From Streptomyces sp. cf386 (GTDB lineage: Bacteria; Actinomycetota; Actinomycetes; Streptomycetales; Streptomycetaceae), in NCBI RefSeq assembly GCF_900103585.1, contig NZ_FNHV01000002.1, forward strand, positions 20,409-84,408: a stretch of DNA of 64,000 nucleotides, read 5' to 3'. The notes under the pieces are model-generated. The model ran no database searches. It was not told the DNA's origin and saw only the letters and a program-made list of their open reading frames with translations. The position numbers and the translations under genes are program-made. Each line of letters opens with the position of its first letter. Position 1 is the stretch's first letter. This document shows, piece by piece, positions 33,242 to 42,035 of the stretch.

Positions 33242-34907
33242 CCTGCTTCTTCTTGCGCCAGGAAACCTGCAAGAGGTTTGGATCAAACGGAGCCTTGTCG
33301 CTTCGTTCTTCCGGTACAGGGAGAACCACAACCGAGGCGAGGACTAGAGAAATGACTTCCTTCTTCTCGTCCAATTCCATTTTGGTCCACTTTTTGCGGC
33401 TCCATCCTCGGAGGAGATTGGCTTTAGACTGGGCCTGAAGGTGGTCCCGCTCCTCTTTCTGTAGCGTCTTGATATTCCTATTCAGGTTCGTGAGCATGTC
33501 ATGTACGTCGCTCCAGTCGGCCTCTCCATCCGCCACGGATTCTTTGATTTTCTTGCGCTGGGAGACGAGTCCATCCAGTTTTTCCTTACCCCTCCAAGGA
33601 ATGGTTTTGGGCTTAGTTCCCGAAAAATGCTTGTCCAGGTAGGCCAACAGCAACTCTGTAAGGTACTTATCGACTGGTGCCACGCGACGTCCCACACCCT
33701 TGCAGTTTGGGTCACCGCACCGGTAATAGTCGCCGTACTTAGCGTTTTTTCCGGTGGCCTTATTACCGGAAAGTTTTGAGTAGCAAACCTCGCTCATGTC
33801 ATTGATTCGCCCGCAGCGGAGAGGTCCAGAAAAGAGGTACTTTCCAACGCGGGTAGTCTCGCCCTCGGTGGGAGGCTTCACCATGCCTCGGTGCAGACGG
33901 TTCGCATACACCCCCGCCATAATCTGCTTCCAAGTGCTGTAGTCCACCTTGTCAACTTCAGGGTCGGCATACTCCCATTTGCCTAGCCTGGGCTCTCCCG
34001 TATCGGGATCCGTGACGATTTCTCCGTCCAGAATCCGGCCACCCCACCAGGCGGGATTGGTAACGGCACCCTTTACGCCTTGCTCGGACCATTTTCCACC
34101 CCGAGCGGTGAAGATGGGATTCCCATCCTTATCCCTCTCTCGGTTGATCCAGCCCGTGATATGACGCCAAGAGCGTCCGTCGGCACGCTTCTTGATCATC
34201 TGAATCAGGTAGGGCCACTCAGCGGGGTCCTTTTTCTCGTTGCCTAGGCGGCCTTCTCGCTTCTCTGATCCAAGCCAACCGAAGCGGCGGGGGCCGCCGG
34301 GAACGGCTCCTTCCTCGGCTCTGTCCTTCGAGTTGCGCGTAGTCCTCTTCCGGATCTTGCGCACCTCCGCCTCACCTGTTCCGGACGTGACCAGGCCAGC
34401 GATGATCGTGCCGTCATCATCAACGAGATTCAGGTACGTCTTGTCTTCGATGAAGGTCCCTGTTCCGTTCAGAACCAAGGCGTCCTGTAGGGCGATGAAG
34501 TCACGGGGGAGCCGCCAGACCCGCTCTCGCTCTACCGCGATGCAGCCCTTGAGCGGGATGCGGGTCTCTTCCTCGTAGCCGTGCGTGATGTCCTTGATCA
34601 TCTGGACAAACGCTGGTCGAACGACTTCACGTTTGGACGCAGTGATGTTGTTGTCCTCGTAGCACACGACGACGGCGCAGTTGTGCAGGGCTGCGTTCCG
34701 TGCGTTGTTCCTGTGCTGGCGGCCAACACCGATCGCGTCCCCTTTGAGCCGATCGGCTGAGATGCGGGCCATGGACGCTATGGGTGTTCTCCCGGCTAGC
34801 CAGTCCTCAACCGTCCCGCCCTCGTCCAAGTGCTCTTGCAGCTCGGGGGCGACGTAGGAGCGTGAGAACGTCTTGGACTGACGTGCCGAGTTCCTTGTGT
34901 CGATCAT
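33189..34907 (-). CDS. int: Large serine recombinase (integrase)
   Basis: A 572-residue site-specific recombinase. An N-terminal extension of ~45 residues precedes the catalytic serine (MARISADR, Ser50), which would form the covalent link to DNA. A recombinase domain follows (TSGTGEAEVRKIRKRT, then GPRRFGWLG and WRHITGWIN), then a zinc ribbon (CGRINDMSEVCYSK with YRCGDPNC) and a long coiled-coil region (VSQRKKIKESVADGEADW, NLNRNIKTLQKEERDHLQAQ). The codons are less GC-rich than the host average, consistent with a foreign origin. The start lies 42 bp from the att core. It is convergent with the rep operon. Confidence 0.95.
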   Translation of the reverse strand: MIDTRNSARQSKTFSRSYVAPELQEHLDEGGTVEDWLAGRTPIASMARISADRLKGDAIGVGRQHRNNARNAALHNCAVVVCYEDNNITASKREVVRPAFVQMIKDITHGYEEETRIPLKGCIAVERERVWRLPRDFIALQDALVLNGTGTFIEDKTYLNLVDDDGTIIAGLVTSGTGEAEVRKIRKRTTRNSKDRAEEGAVPGGPRRFGWLGSEKREGRLGNEKKDPAEWPYLIQMIKKRADGRSWRHITGWINRERDKDGNPIFTARGGKWSEQGVKGAVTNPAWWGGRILDGEIVTDPDTGEPRLGKWEYADPEVDKVDYSTWKQIMAGVYANRLHRGMVKPPTEGETTRVGKYLFSGPLRCGRINDMSEVCYSKLSGNKATGKNAKYGDYYRCGDPNCKGVGRRVAPVDKYLTELLLAYLDKHFSGTKPKTIPWRGKEKLDGLVSQRKKIKESVADGEADWSDVHDMLTNLNRNIKTLQKEERDHLQAQSKANLLRGWSRKKWTKMELDEKKEVISLVLASVVVLPVPEERSDKAPFDPNLLQVSWRKKKQATAEDQGQESPPEPAAA

Positions 34908-34924
34908 GCGAACTCATCGTAGTG

Positions 34925-34941
34925 CACCGTGGTTAACGATG
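34925..34941. repeat. attP arm beside attR
   Basis: CACCGTGGTTAACGATG is an imperfect inverted repeat (13 of 17) of GAACGTTGACCACAGTG at 8,668-8,684. In the excised circle the two arms would flank the core symmetrically, as in serine-recombinase attP sites. Confidence 0.6.
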
Positions 34942-35061
34942 CTACGATTCGTCGTATTTCGGCCGGTGGACCAGGCATATCTCCAGCTCATCGTCTACCG
35001 GCGAACGGCGCCACAGGACACAGCCGGCGGCGTGGACGATGAATGCGTTCGCGTGAGTCAC
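34942..35061 (-). pseudogene. 5' stub of the interrupted host Nudix hydrolase gene
   Basis: The GTG at 35,061 has a GAAGGAGG site 8 bases upstream and opens THANAFIVHAAGCVLWRRSP... through HRPKYDD, the normal N-terminus of a MutT-like Nudix protein. After the att core the frame reads ES and then meets a TAG in the element. The 39-residue product lacks the Nudix box. It follows CHAD and ppk on the same strand. Confidence 0.92.
34949..34957. repeat. attR core of the integrated element
   Basis: TCGTCGTAT, a direct copy of the attL core. The right flank continues into the 5' part of the host Nudix gene. Confidence 0.85.
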
Positions 35062-35080
35062 CGGGTGTATGCCTCCTTCA

Positions 35081-35100
35081 GGGGACCCCATGAGGTCCCC
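35081..35100 (-). terminator. Small hairpin between CHAD and the Nudix stub
   Basis: GGGGACC / GGTCCCC with a 6-base loop, without a T-run. It lies directly before the Nudix ribosome site, so it may only weaken read-through from ppk-CHAD. Confidence 0.45.
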
Positions 35101-35109
35101 ATGGGGTGC

Positions 35110-36210
35110 CTAGGGGGTGCTTACCGTCTGCAGCTGCCAGGACTGCTGGAACGCGAACCGTGCCGCCTCCACCTCGTGCCGCTGGTCGGCGTGCAGCACG
35201 CCGAGGGCGTACGCCGTCGCCGGGGCGATCCGCGGGGTGCGGGCCGCCTGGGCCGCCGCTGCCGCCGCCTCGGAGGCGTCGCGGTGCCGGTTGAGTGCCT
35301 GGCCGGCCGCCAACAGCCGCATGTCCACCGGGGAGTTGTCGCCGTGGAGGACCTCGCGGGCGTAGCGGTGCAGGCGCAGCAGCAGGCGGACCTGGTGCCA
35401 GGGGGCGTCCTGCGGATGTGGGGCCGGGTCCGGGGAGAGGCCGTGGATCAGGGCCTCGGCGTTGTAGGGGTGGCCGGCGGTCACCAGGGGGAGCGCCGCG
35501 ACCGCGTCGGTGAGCCGCTCCTCGGCGGCGGCGGCGAGGGGGCGCAGGTCGGCGGTGGCCGCGGCGGGGGTCAGGGGGACCTCGCTGGCCAGTACGGCGA
35601 TGTTGTCGGCGACGGCGTGAAAGCGGGAGGAGCCGAGGGCCTGGAGGGCGGTGCTGTGCGCTCGGGTCCGGGCGAGGGTGAGCTGCCGTTCGAGCAGGGC
35701 GCCTGCCTTGGCCGCGCCCACGGTGAGGTTGCCGCGCTCCGGGGTGGGCGCCGCGGCAGGGGGCCCCGCGGCCGTCTCCGCCGAGCCGGCCCCCGCCCCC
35801 GCACCCGCCCCGCCCACGTCGTTCGCGCCCAGCTGGGCCGGCAGGGCCGTCGCCCCCGACAGGCGGTGCAGGGCCAGCAGCAGGCGTTCCAGGCGGCCGG
35901 CGTACGCGTGTTCCATGGCCAGCGTTCCCGAGAGCCAGGCCAGTTCCGGGCGGATGGCCTCCGACCAGTCGGTGTCCAGCAAGGGGCGGAACGTGTGCAG
36001 GCTGGCGCTGATGCGGCGGGCCGAGCGGCGCAGGGCCCGGGCCGCGTCGACGGCCTCCTCCGAGCCGTTGGCCGCCCCTCCACCGGTCTCCCGGTGCAGG
36101 CGCAGGGCTCGGAGGAACTCCGTGGCCTGGGCGCGCAGGTAGCCCGCTAGGGCGTCCCCGGTCACGGCCCCGGCCGTGGGGTCCGTCGGATCAAGGTGTT
36201 GCTGTGCCAC
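35110..36210 (-). CDS. CHAD-domain protein
   Basis: A 366-residue helical protein with the conserved-histidine alpha-helical domain (CHAD), a polyphosphate-binding fold. The N-terminal [21 protein letters not shown] and the basic stretch [24 protein letters not shown] are characteristic; a Pro/Ala/Gly-rich linker splits the domain near residue 140. Overlap with the ppk stop by 20 bp indicates co-expression. It probably binds or helps process polyphosphate granules. Confidence 0.88.
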   Translation of the reverse strand: MAQQHLDPTDPTAGAVTGDALAGYLRAQATEFLRALRLHRETGGGAANGSEEAVDAARALRRSARRISASLHTFRPLLDTDWSEAIRPELAWLSGTLAMEHAYAGRLERLLLALHRLSGATALPAQLGANDVGGAGAGAGAGSAETAAGPPAAAPTPERGNLTVGAAKAGALLERQLTLARTRAHSTALQALGSSRFHAVADNIAVLASEVPLTPAAATADLRPLAAAAEERLTDAVAALPLVTAGHPYNAEALIHGLSPDPAPHPQDAPWHQVRLLLRLHRYAREVLHGDNSPVDMRLLAAGQALNRHRDASEAAAAAAQAARTPRIAPATAYALGVLHADQRHEVEAARFAFQQSWQLQTVSTP

Positions 36211-38425
36211 GCCGGCGCCTCCGGGCGTCTATGAGCATCTCCTGGACGTTGCGCAGCGGCTGGCCGTCCGCGTCCGTCGCGTGCCGCGTCCACTCGCCCT
36301 CCGGTCCGAGGTGCCAGGACGCGGTGGTGTCGGACATACCGGTCTCCAGGAGCCGGTTGAGCGCGGCGCGGTGGGCCGGGTCGGTGACCCTGACCAGGGC
36401 TTCGATCCGTCGGTCGAGGTTGCGGTGCATCATGTCGGCGCTGCCGATCCACACCTCGGGTTCGCCGCCGTTGCCGAAGCCGAAGACCCGGGAGTGTTCG
36501 AGGAACCGGCCGAGCACCGAGCGGACGCGGATGTTCTCCGACAGCCCGGTCACACCCGGGCGGACCGCGCAGATGCCGCGGACCCAGATGTCGACCGGCA
36601 CGCCCGCCTGGGACGCGCGGTAGCAGGCGTCGATGAGCGCCTCGTCGACGATCGAGTTGACCTTGATGCGGACGTAGGCGGGACGTCCGGCACGGTGGTG
36701 CTGGACCTCCTTGTTGATCCGCGACACCAGGCCGTCACGCAGGGACTTGGGGGCGACCAGCAGCCGCCGGTACGTCTCTCGGCGCGAGTAGCCGGAGAGA
36801 CGGTTGAACAGGTCGGACAGGTCGGCGCCGACCTGGGGGTCGGCCGTCAGCAGGCCCAGGTCCTCGTAGAGGCGGGCCGTCTTGGGGTGGTAGTTGCCGG
36901 TGCCGACGTGGCTGTAGCGCCGTAGGGTGTCGCCCTCCTGGCGGACCACGAGCGACAGCTTGCAGTGGGTCTTCAGGCCGACGAGGCCGTAGACGACATG
37001 GCAGCCGGCCTCCTCCAGCTTGCGCGCCCACTTGATGTTGGCGTGCTCGTCGAAGCGGGCCTTGATCTCGACCAGGACAAGCACCTGCTTGCCGGCCTCG
37101 GCGGCGTCGATGAGCGCGTTGACTATGGGGGAGTCGCCGGAGGTCCGGTACAGGGTCTGCTTGATCGCGAGGACGTCCGGGTCGTCGGCCGCCTGCTCCA
37201 GGAAGGCCTGCACGGAGGTGGAGAACGAGTCGTACGGATGGTGCAGCAGCACGTCCCGGTTGCGCAGCGCGGCGAAGATGTCCGGCGCGGACGCCGACTC
37301 GACCTCGGCGAGGTCGCGGTGGGTGCCCGCGATGAACTTCTGGTACTTCAGTTCGGGCCGGTCCACGGAGGCGATGCGGAAGAGGCCGGTGAGGTCCAGG
37401 GGGCCGGTCAGCGGGTAGACCTCGGCCTCGCTGATCTTCAGCTCGCGCACCAGCAGGTCGAGGACCTCCTGGTTGATGCTCTCCTCGACCTCCAGGCGCA
37501 CCGGCGGCCCGAAGCGGCGCCGCATGAGCTCCTTCTCCAGGGCCTGGAGGAGGTTCTCGGCGTCGTCCTCCTCGACCTCCAGGTCCTCGTTGCGGGTGAC
37601 CCGGAAGGCGTGGTGCTCCAGCACCTCCATGCCCGGGAACAGCTCCTCCAGGTGCGCGCCGATGACGTCCTCCAGCGGCACGTACCGGCCGGGGGAGGCC
37701 TCCAGGAAGCGGGAGAGCAGCGGCGGCACCTTGACCCGGGCGAAGTGCGGCGTGCCGGTGACGGGGTTGCGGACGCGCACGGCCAGGTTCAGGGACAGGC
37801 CGGAGATGTACGGGAACGGGTGCGCGGGGTCGACCGCCAGCGGGGTCAGGACCGGGAAGATCTGGTGCCGGAACAGGGTGAACAGGCGTGCCTGCTCCTT
37901 CTCCGTCAGCTCGTTCCAGCGGACCAGGTGGATGCCCTCCTCCGCGAGGGCGGGGGCGACGTCCTCGTGGTAGCAGGCGGCGTGGCGGGCCATCAGCTCG
38001 CGCGAGCGGGCCCAGATCATCTCCAGGACCTCGCGGGGCTGCAGGCCGGACGCGGACCGGGTGGCGACCCCGGTCGCGATACGGCGCTTCAGACCGGCCA
38101 CCCGGACCATGAAGAACTCGTCCAGGTTGCTGGCGAAGATCGCCAGGAAGTTGGCCCGCTCCAGGAGCGGGGTGTTCGGGTCCTCGGCGAGTTCGAGGAC
38201 GCGCTCGTTGAACGCGAGCCAGCTGCGCTCCCGGTCCAGGAAGCGGCCCTGGGGCAGCTGGACCCCGTCGACGAGTGACTCCTCGTAGGCGTCGAGGTCG
38301 GCGTCGATGTCCGGTTCCAGGTCGGAGACGACCGCGGAGACCGTGTGCGGGCGGTGCGCCGCTATGGAGCCCACGGAGGGCTGCGCGTGCTGGACGTTGG
38401 CCTGGGAGTTTGTGGACTGGCTCAT
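36191..38425 (-). CDS. ppk: Polyphosphate kinase
   Basis: A 744-residue PPK1, transferring the terminal phosphate of ATP to polyphosphate or back. The autophosphorylated histidine lies in [12 protein letters not shown], and a second conserved histidine in [18 protein letters not shown]. The start [12 protein letters not shown] at 38,425 gives a normal length with a low-complexity N-terminus. A GTTCA-containing stretch on the minus strand near 38,585-38,592 resembles half of a PHO box; ppk of streptomycetes is known to be PhoP-controlled. It heads a ppk-CHAD-Nudix gene string. Confidence 0.97.
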   Translation of the reverse strand: MSQSTNSQANVQHAQPSVGSIAAHRPHTVSAVVSDLEPDIDADLDAYEESLVDGVQLPQGRFLDRERSWLAFNERVLELAEDPNTPLLERANFLAIFASNLDEFFMVRVAGLKRRIATGVATRSASGLQPREVLEMIWARSRELMARHAACYHEDVAPALAEEGIHLVRWNELTEKEQARLFTLFRHQIFPVLTPLAVDPAHPFPYISGLSLNLAVRVRNPVTGTPHFARVKVPPLLSRFLEASPGRYVPLEDVIGAHLEELFPGMEVLEHHAFRVTRNEDLEVEEDDAENLLQALEKELMRRRFGPPVRLEVEESINQEVLDLLVRELKISEAEVYPLTGPLDLTGLFRIASVDRPELKYQKFIAGTHRDLAEVESASAPDIFAALRNRDVLLHHPYDSFSTSVQAFLEQAADDPDVLAIKQTLYRTSGDSPIVNALIDAAEAGKQVLVLVEIKARFDEHANIKWARKLEEAGCHVVYGLVGLKTHCKLSLVVRQEGDTLRRYSHVGTGNYHPKTARLYEDLGLLTADPQVGADLSDLFNRLSGYSRRETYRRLLVAPKSLRDGLVSRINKEVQHHRAGRPAYVRIKVNSIVDEALIDACYRASQAGVPVDIWVRGICAVRPGVTGLSENIRVRSVLGRFLEHSRVFGFGNGGEPEVWIGSADMMHRNLDRRIEALVRVTDPAHRAALNRLLETGMSDTTASWHLGPEGEWTRHATDADGQPLRNVQEMLIDARRRRRGTATP

Positions 38426-38680
38426 ATGTCCATTGTTCCGCGCTTCGACTCCGATGGGCGCGTCGGAAAGCGCGGGCGGGAGCGTCGCGGGGAGGCGTCG
38501 GGCGTCCCCGTTCCTCGCGTTCCCCTCCGGCGGCGGCGAAGGCGCTGGCACGGCGGCGGTCATTGGCCGAGGGTCGCAAGTCCGTCTGAACCAATGGTTA
38601 CGGAGACATGGCGTGTGGGATAGCGGGGGGCGGCTCGCGGGCGTCTACATACCGGGACGGTTGCCCCCGCACACGTCTGA

Positions 38681-38716
38681 GCCGCACGTCCCTCCCCCCG
38701 TGGAGGGACGTGCGGC
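38681..38716 (-). terminator. Perfect 15-bp terminator hairpin after the ABC operon
   Basis: GCCGCACGTCCCTCC pairs with its exact complement around CCCCGT. It separates the end of the ABC permease gene from the ppk promoter region. Confidence 0.8.
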
Positions 38717-38743
38717 TGGTTCTTGGGGACGTCCGGCTGGTCC

Positions 38744-39676
38744 TTATGGGGTGCGGCGGCGCAGCACCGCGAAGGCGGCGAGGGTCGCGGCGGCGGCCAC
38801 GGTGAGGACGATGCCGGTCTCGACGTACTGGAGCGGCCAGAAGTGGGCCCCGGGGTGGAAGGTGACCTCGACGGTCGTGACGCCCCCCTCGCCGGTCGAG
38901 GCCCAGGCCACCGACCAGGCGGAGCGACCCGGATCGAGGCCTTCGGGCCCGGTGCGGGTGACCTTCGGCCACAGGTCCTCGCGGTAGCGCTCCAGCAGGT
39001 TGTAGAGGAGCAGCGCGGCGGCCAGGCCCACCCCGGCGGCGGGCAGTGCCCGGCCCAGCAGCAGTCCGGCGAGCGCGCCGAGGGCGAGGCCGGCCAGGAC
39101 GTAGCCGATGGCCGCCGGGCCGGTGCCGACGAAGACGTCGGGGCCGTACCAGTCCCCGCTCACATTGGGATCGCCGTCCGTCCGGGCCCAGCGGTTCAGC
39201 AGTACGACGGCCCCGGTGCCGGCGGCGAGCAGGAGCGCCGGGACGGCGAGCTTGGCGGCCAGCCAGCGGGCCGGGCCGACCGACTGGGTCCAGGCGAGCC
39301 GTGCGGTGCCGTTCTCCAGTTCCCGCGCGATGAGGGCACCGCCCGCCCAGGCGGCCACGGGGAAGATCGCGTAGGACAGGGCCGTGGTCAGCAGGGCGAT
39401 GCCGTCGGAGTAGTAGTCGTCGGCGGTGATCGCCTCGATCGAGGCGCAGGAGGGGTAGCCGTCTTCAGCGACCGGCTCGGAGCACGGGACGTAGGCCCGG
39501 CGGGCCTCCTCCGCGATGGCGTGCAGCCAGATCAGGCCCGCCGTCGCGGCGGCCAGGGCGAGTCCCCAGAAGGCCAGGGCCGTGCGGTGCACCCGCAGGA
39601 CGGCCCAGACCAGGCCGCGCGGCCCGCGCGGGGTGCGGTCGGCCGGGGCGCTCGTGGCGGTGAGGGTGGCGGTCAT
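38744..39676 (-). CDS. ABC transporter permease, distal copy
   Basis: A 310-residue protein with six hydrophobic segments. It is homologous to the neighbouring permease (shared GPRGLVWA-LRVH start and the block ARELENGTARLAWTQSVGPA), so the pair arose by duplication and probably forms a heterodimer. The start overlaps the upstream stop by four bases. The transported substrate is unknown; YtrA-type operons respond to cell-wall antibiotics in Bacillus, but that is only an analogy. Confidence 0.85.
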   Translation of the reverse strand: MTATLTATSAPADRTPRGPRGLVWAVLRVHRTALAFWGLALAAATAGLIWLHAIAEEARRAYVPCSEPVAEDGYPSCASIEAITADDYYSDGIALLTTALSYAIFPVAAWAGGALIARELENGTARLAWTQSVGPARWLAAKLAVPALLLAAGTGAVVLLNRWARTDGDPNVSGDWYGPDVFVGTGPAAIGYVLAGLALGALAGLLLGRALPAAGVGLAAALLLYNLLERYREDLWPKVTRTGPEGLDPGRSAWSVAWASTGEGGVTTVEVTFHPGAHFWPLQYVETGIVLTVAAAATLAAFAVLRRRTP

Positions 39677-40677
39677 ACGGCGGCTCCGGTACGGCGCTTC
39701 AGCAGCTGGAAGGCGATCAGGACCGCCAGGGCCGCGACGGCGAGGACGATGCCCGTCTCGGCGAGTTGCAGGGGCCAGAAGTGGGAGGAGGGGTGGTGGT
39801 CGCGGTAGAAGCCGACGATGTCGTCTGCGGCGAGGCACTTGGCGTCGTCCTCGGCGCAGAGGGGGTCCGGGACGCGGGCGCCGGTGGAGGTGAGGGCGCC
39901 CTCGTCGAGGACCATGCCGGTGTACGTCGGGTAGTCGCCCTTGTGCGTGAGCGTCTCGACCGGCCACAGATGCGGGCGCAGCGAGCCGATGGCCTGCCGG
40001 AGGAGCAGCAGGCCGACGACCGCCGTGCCGAGCGCGGGCAGGGTACGGCGCTGGAGCAGGCCCGCGAGGACACCGACGGCTAGGCCGAGGAGGGCGTAGG
40101 CGGTGGCGAGGGTCCCGTTGGCCACGAAGGTGTTGCCCTCGAACCACTCGCGCGAGCTCGCCGCGAGGCGCAGCGGAGCGTCCGTCGACCACAGCAAGCG
40201 GTGCAGCAGCGTGAGCACGAGCGTGCCGGAGACGAGCAGGGCGGCCGGGACGGCCAGCTTGGCGGCCAGCCAGCGGACCGGCGAGACGGACTGCGTCCAC
40301 GCCAACTGCGCGGTACCGCTCTCCAGTTCACGCCCGATGAGGGCCGCGCCCGCCCAGGCGGCGGCGAGCAGCGGCGTGAGGTTCAGGAGCCCGGCGCCGA
40401 CGCCGACGGCCGTGTCGTACATGCTGTAGGCGGGGCCCGGGGCATCGCAGCCCAGGCTGGGGTCGTTCGTGTCGCAGTGCAGATTGCGGTACTCGGTCCA
40501 GGCGGCGTCCGAGCCCGGACCGTAGGCCCACAGCAGCACCCCCGCGCCCACGGCCACCAGCAGCACCCAGAACCACAGCGCCCATTGGTGCACCCGCAGC
40601 ATCGCCCACACCAGCCCACGCGGCCCGCGCACGGGCGCGACGGCGGTGGACGTCTCGACGGTCACCTCGGCGGTCAT
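39673..40677 (-). CDS. ABC transporter permease, proximal copy
   Basis: A 334-residue protein with about six hydrophobic segments and an extracytoplasmic loop that holds paired cysteines (NLHCDTNDPSLGCDAPG). The block GRELESGTAQLAWTQSVSPV is almost the same as in the distal copy. ATGA-type overlaps with both neighbours indicate a single operon with strict translational coupling. Confidence 0.85.
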   Translation of the reverse strand: MTAEVTVETSTAVAPVRGPRGLVWAMLRVHQWALWFWVLLVAVGAGVLLWAYGPGSDAAWTEYRNLHCDTNDPSLGCDAPGPAYSMYDTAVGVGAGLLNLTPLLAAAWAGAALIGRELESGTAQLAWTQSVSPVRWLAAKLAVPAALLVSGTLVLTLLHRLLWSTDAPLRLAASSREWFEGNTFVANGTLATAYALLGLAVGVLAGLLQRRTLPALGTAVVGLLLLRQAIGSLRPHLWPVETLTHKGDYPTYTGMVLDEGALTSTGARVPDPLCAEDDAKCLAADDIVGFYRDHHPSSHFWPLQLAETGIVLAVAALAVLIAFQLLKRRTGAAV

Positions 40678-41561
40678 ACGGCGACCTCCGGCGCCGGATC
40701 GAGGGTGAGGGCCGGCGCCCCGGGGGCGCGCAGGTGGGCGAGGACCAGCTCTTCCAGGGTCGGGACGGTGGCCTGCCAGCCGTCGCCGAGAGGGCCCTCG
40801 GGCCGTACGAGTGCGGTGAGTTGACGTCCCGTCGTGCGGGACTCGATCACGCTGTGCGGGTCCAGGGAGGCGTCGGCGCGGCCGGTGACGAGGCGGTGCG
40901 CGGCGAGCAGGTCGTCCAGCGGGCCGGCGAGGCGGACGCGGCCGGCGCCGAGCAGCAGGAGGTGGTCGCAGGCGCCCTCCAGCTCGGCCACGACGTGCGA
41001 GGACATGACAACCGTAGTGCCGTGTTCGGCGGCGTCGGCCATGAGCGCGGCCATCAGCTGGTGCCGGGCGAGCGGGTCGAGGTCGGCCATCGGCTCGTCC
41101 AGGAGCAGCACTTCGGGGCGCTTGCCCAGGGCGAGGGCGAGCGCGACGCGGGTGCGCTGGCCGCCGGAGAGCGTACGGATCTTGGCGTCCGGTTCGAGGT
41201 CGCCCTCGGCGACGATCCGCCCGGCGACCCGGTCGTCCCAGCGGCGGGGGTTCAGCTCGCGGCCGAAGCGCAGGGTGTCGGCGACGGTGAGCTGCGGGTG
41301 CAGGGGCTTGTCCTGGGCGACGTACGCGATCCGCTCGCGGGCGGCCGTCGGGGCCTGGCCGAGGACGGTGATCGTGCCGTCGGTGGGGCGCAGCAGGCCG
41401 GCGGCGAGGGAGAGCAGGGTCGACTTGCCCGCGCCGTTCGGTCCGACGAGGGCACAGATCCGTCCGGCCGGGAGCCGGAAGACGCAGCCGTCCAGCGCCT
41501 GCTTGCGGCGCCGTCCGAACGTCTTGCTCAGCGCGCCCGCCTCGATGGCGGTCTCGGTCAT
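40674..41561 (-). CDS. ABC transporter ATPase
   Basis: A 295-residue ATPase. Walker A GPNGAGKST, signature LSGGQRTR and Walker B VLLLDEPMADLDP are intact; His in SSHVVAELEG completes the site. The C-terminal ~80 residues are a variable domain. Overlaps the GntR gene and the permease gene by four bases each. Confidence 0.93.
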   Translation of the reverse strand: MTETAIEAGALSKTFGRRRKQALDGCVFRLPAGRICALVGPNGAGKSTLLSLAAGLLRPTDGTITVLGQAPTAARERIAYVAQDKPLHPQLTVADTLRFGRELNPRRWDDRVAGRIVAEGDLEPDAKIRTLSGGQRTRVALALALGKRPEVLLLDEPMADLDPLARHQLMAALMADAAEHGTTVVMSSHVVAELEGACDHLLLLGAGRVRLAGPLDDLLAAHRLVTGRADASLDPHSVIESRTTGRQLTALVRPEGPLGDGWQATVPTLEELVLAHLRAPGAPALTLDPAPEVAV

Positions 41562-41944
41562 GAGTCGTCCCCCTTGAAGTGCTTTTCCAGTACGGCGGTG
41601 AAGAGAGCGTCCACGTCGTCGCGGTCCAGCCCGGCCTCACGGGCCCGCATGGCCCACGCGTCCAGTTCGGTGTGCAGCGGCGAGTCGGCCGGGGCGGCGC
41701 CCAGCGATCGCCGGACGAAGGTGCCGAGCCCTCGCCGCGCCTCGACCAGGCCCTCGCGTTCCAGTTCGCGGTAGGCCTTGAGGACGGTGTTGGGATTGAT
41801 GGCGGTGGCCTCGACGACCTCACGGGCCGTCGGCAGCTTGTCGCCGGGCTCCAACAGGCCCAGACGCAGGGCCTGTTTGGTCTGCTGGACGATCTGCACG
41901 TAGGTGGCGACGCCGGAGCGCCGGTCGATGCGGTACTCGACCAT
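41558..41944 (-). CDS. GntR-family regulator, YtrA subfamily
   Basis: A 128-residue regulator with a winged HTH (YVQIVQQTKQALRLGLLEPGDKLPTAREVV, then NPNTVLKAYRELEREGLVEARRG) and a short C-terminal helical region, the size of the YtrA subgroup. The start MVEYRIDRR at 41,944 is preferred over the ATG at 41,956, because the latter would overlap the palindrome at 41,951-41,988. It heads the ABC operon and should repress it until an unknown signal. Confidence 0.9.
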   Translation of the reverse strand: MVEYRIDRRSGVATYVQIVQQTKQALRLGLLEPGDKLPTAREVVEATAINPNTVLKAYRELEREGLVEARRGLGTFVRRSLGAAPADSPLHTELDAWAMRAREAGLDRDDVDALFTAVLEKHFKGDDS

Positions 41945-41950
41945 CCGTTC

Positions 41951-41988
41951 CACCACCCTTTCACTAATTGAGTAGTGAAAGGGTGGTG
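41951..41988. promoter_or_regulatory. Perfect 15-bp palindrome, operator of the GntR/ABC operon
   Basis: CACCACCCTTTCACT and its exact complement are separated by AATTGAGT. It lies next to the GntR start and contains an ACTA-like AT-rich centre, as YtrA-type operators do. At this length it could also form an RNA hairpin in the leader. Confidence 0.75.
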
Positions 41989-42035
41989 CAAAAGAAGGGG
42001 CGGCGTCAAGCTCGCCGCCCCTTACAGGAGTGATG

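Larger units (their letters stand above)
8659..34957. mobile_element. 26.3-kb AICE-type integrative conjugative element inserted in a host Nudix gene
   Basis: The boundaries are set by the 9-bp direct repeat and by in-frame reconstruction of the split host gene. The element carries the expected AICE modules: integrase (33,189-34,907), rolling-circle initiator (31,570-33,018), double-stranded-DNA translocase (29,540-30,877), small membrane protein (30,874-31,065), GntR repressor (27,623-28,426) and a Nudix gene (8,765-9,208). Unlike most described AICEs, which use a tyrosine recombinase and a tRNA gene, this one uses a large serine recombinase and a protein-coding target. The cargo includes a sulfatase module, IS remnants and a RiPP-like locus. 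Confidence 0.9.

Noticed and set aside
36735..38594. A 619-codon alternative frame in the ppk region
   Set aside because: Its Pro/Arg/Gly-rich product is the out-of-frame reading of ppk, which has all active-site motifs.
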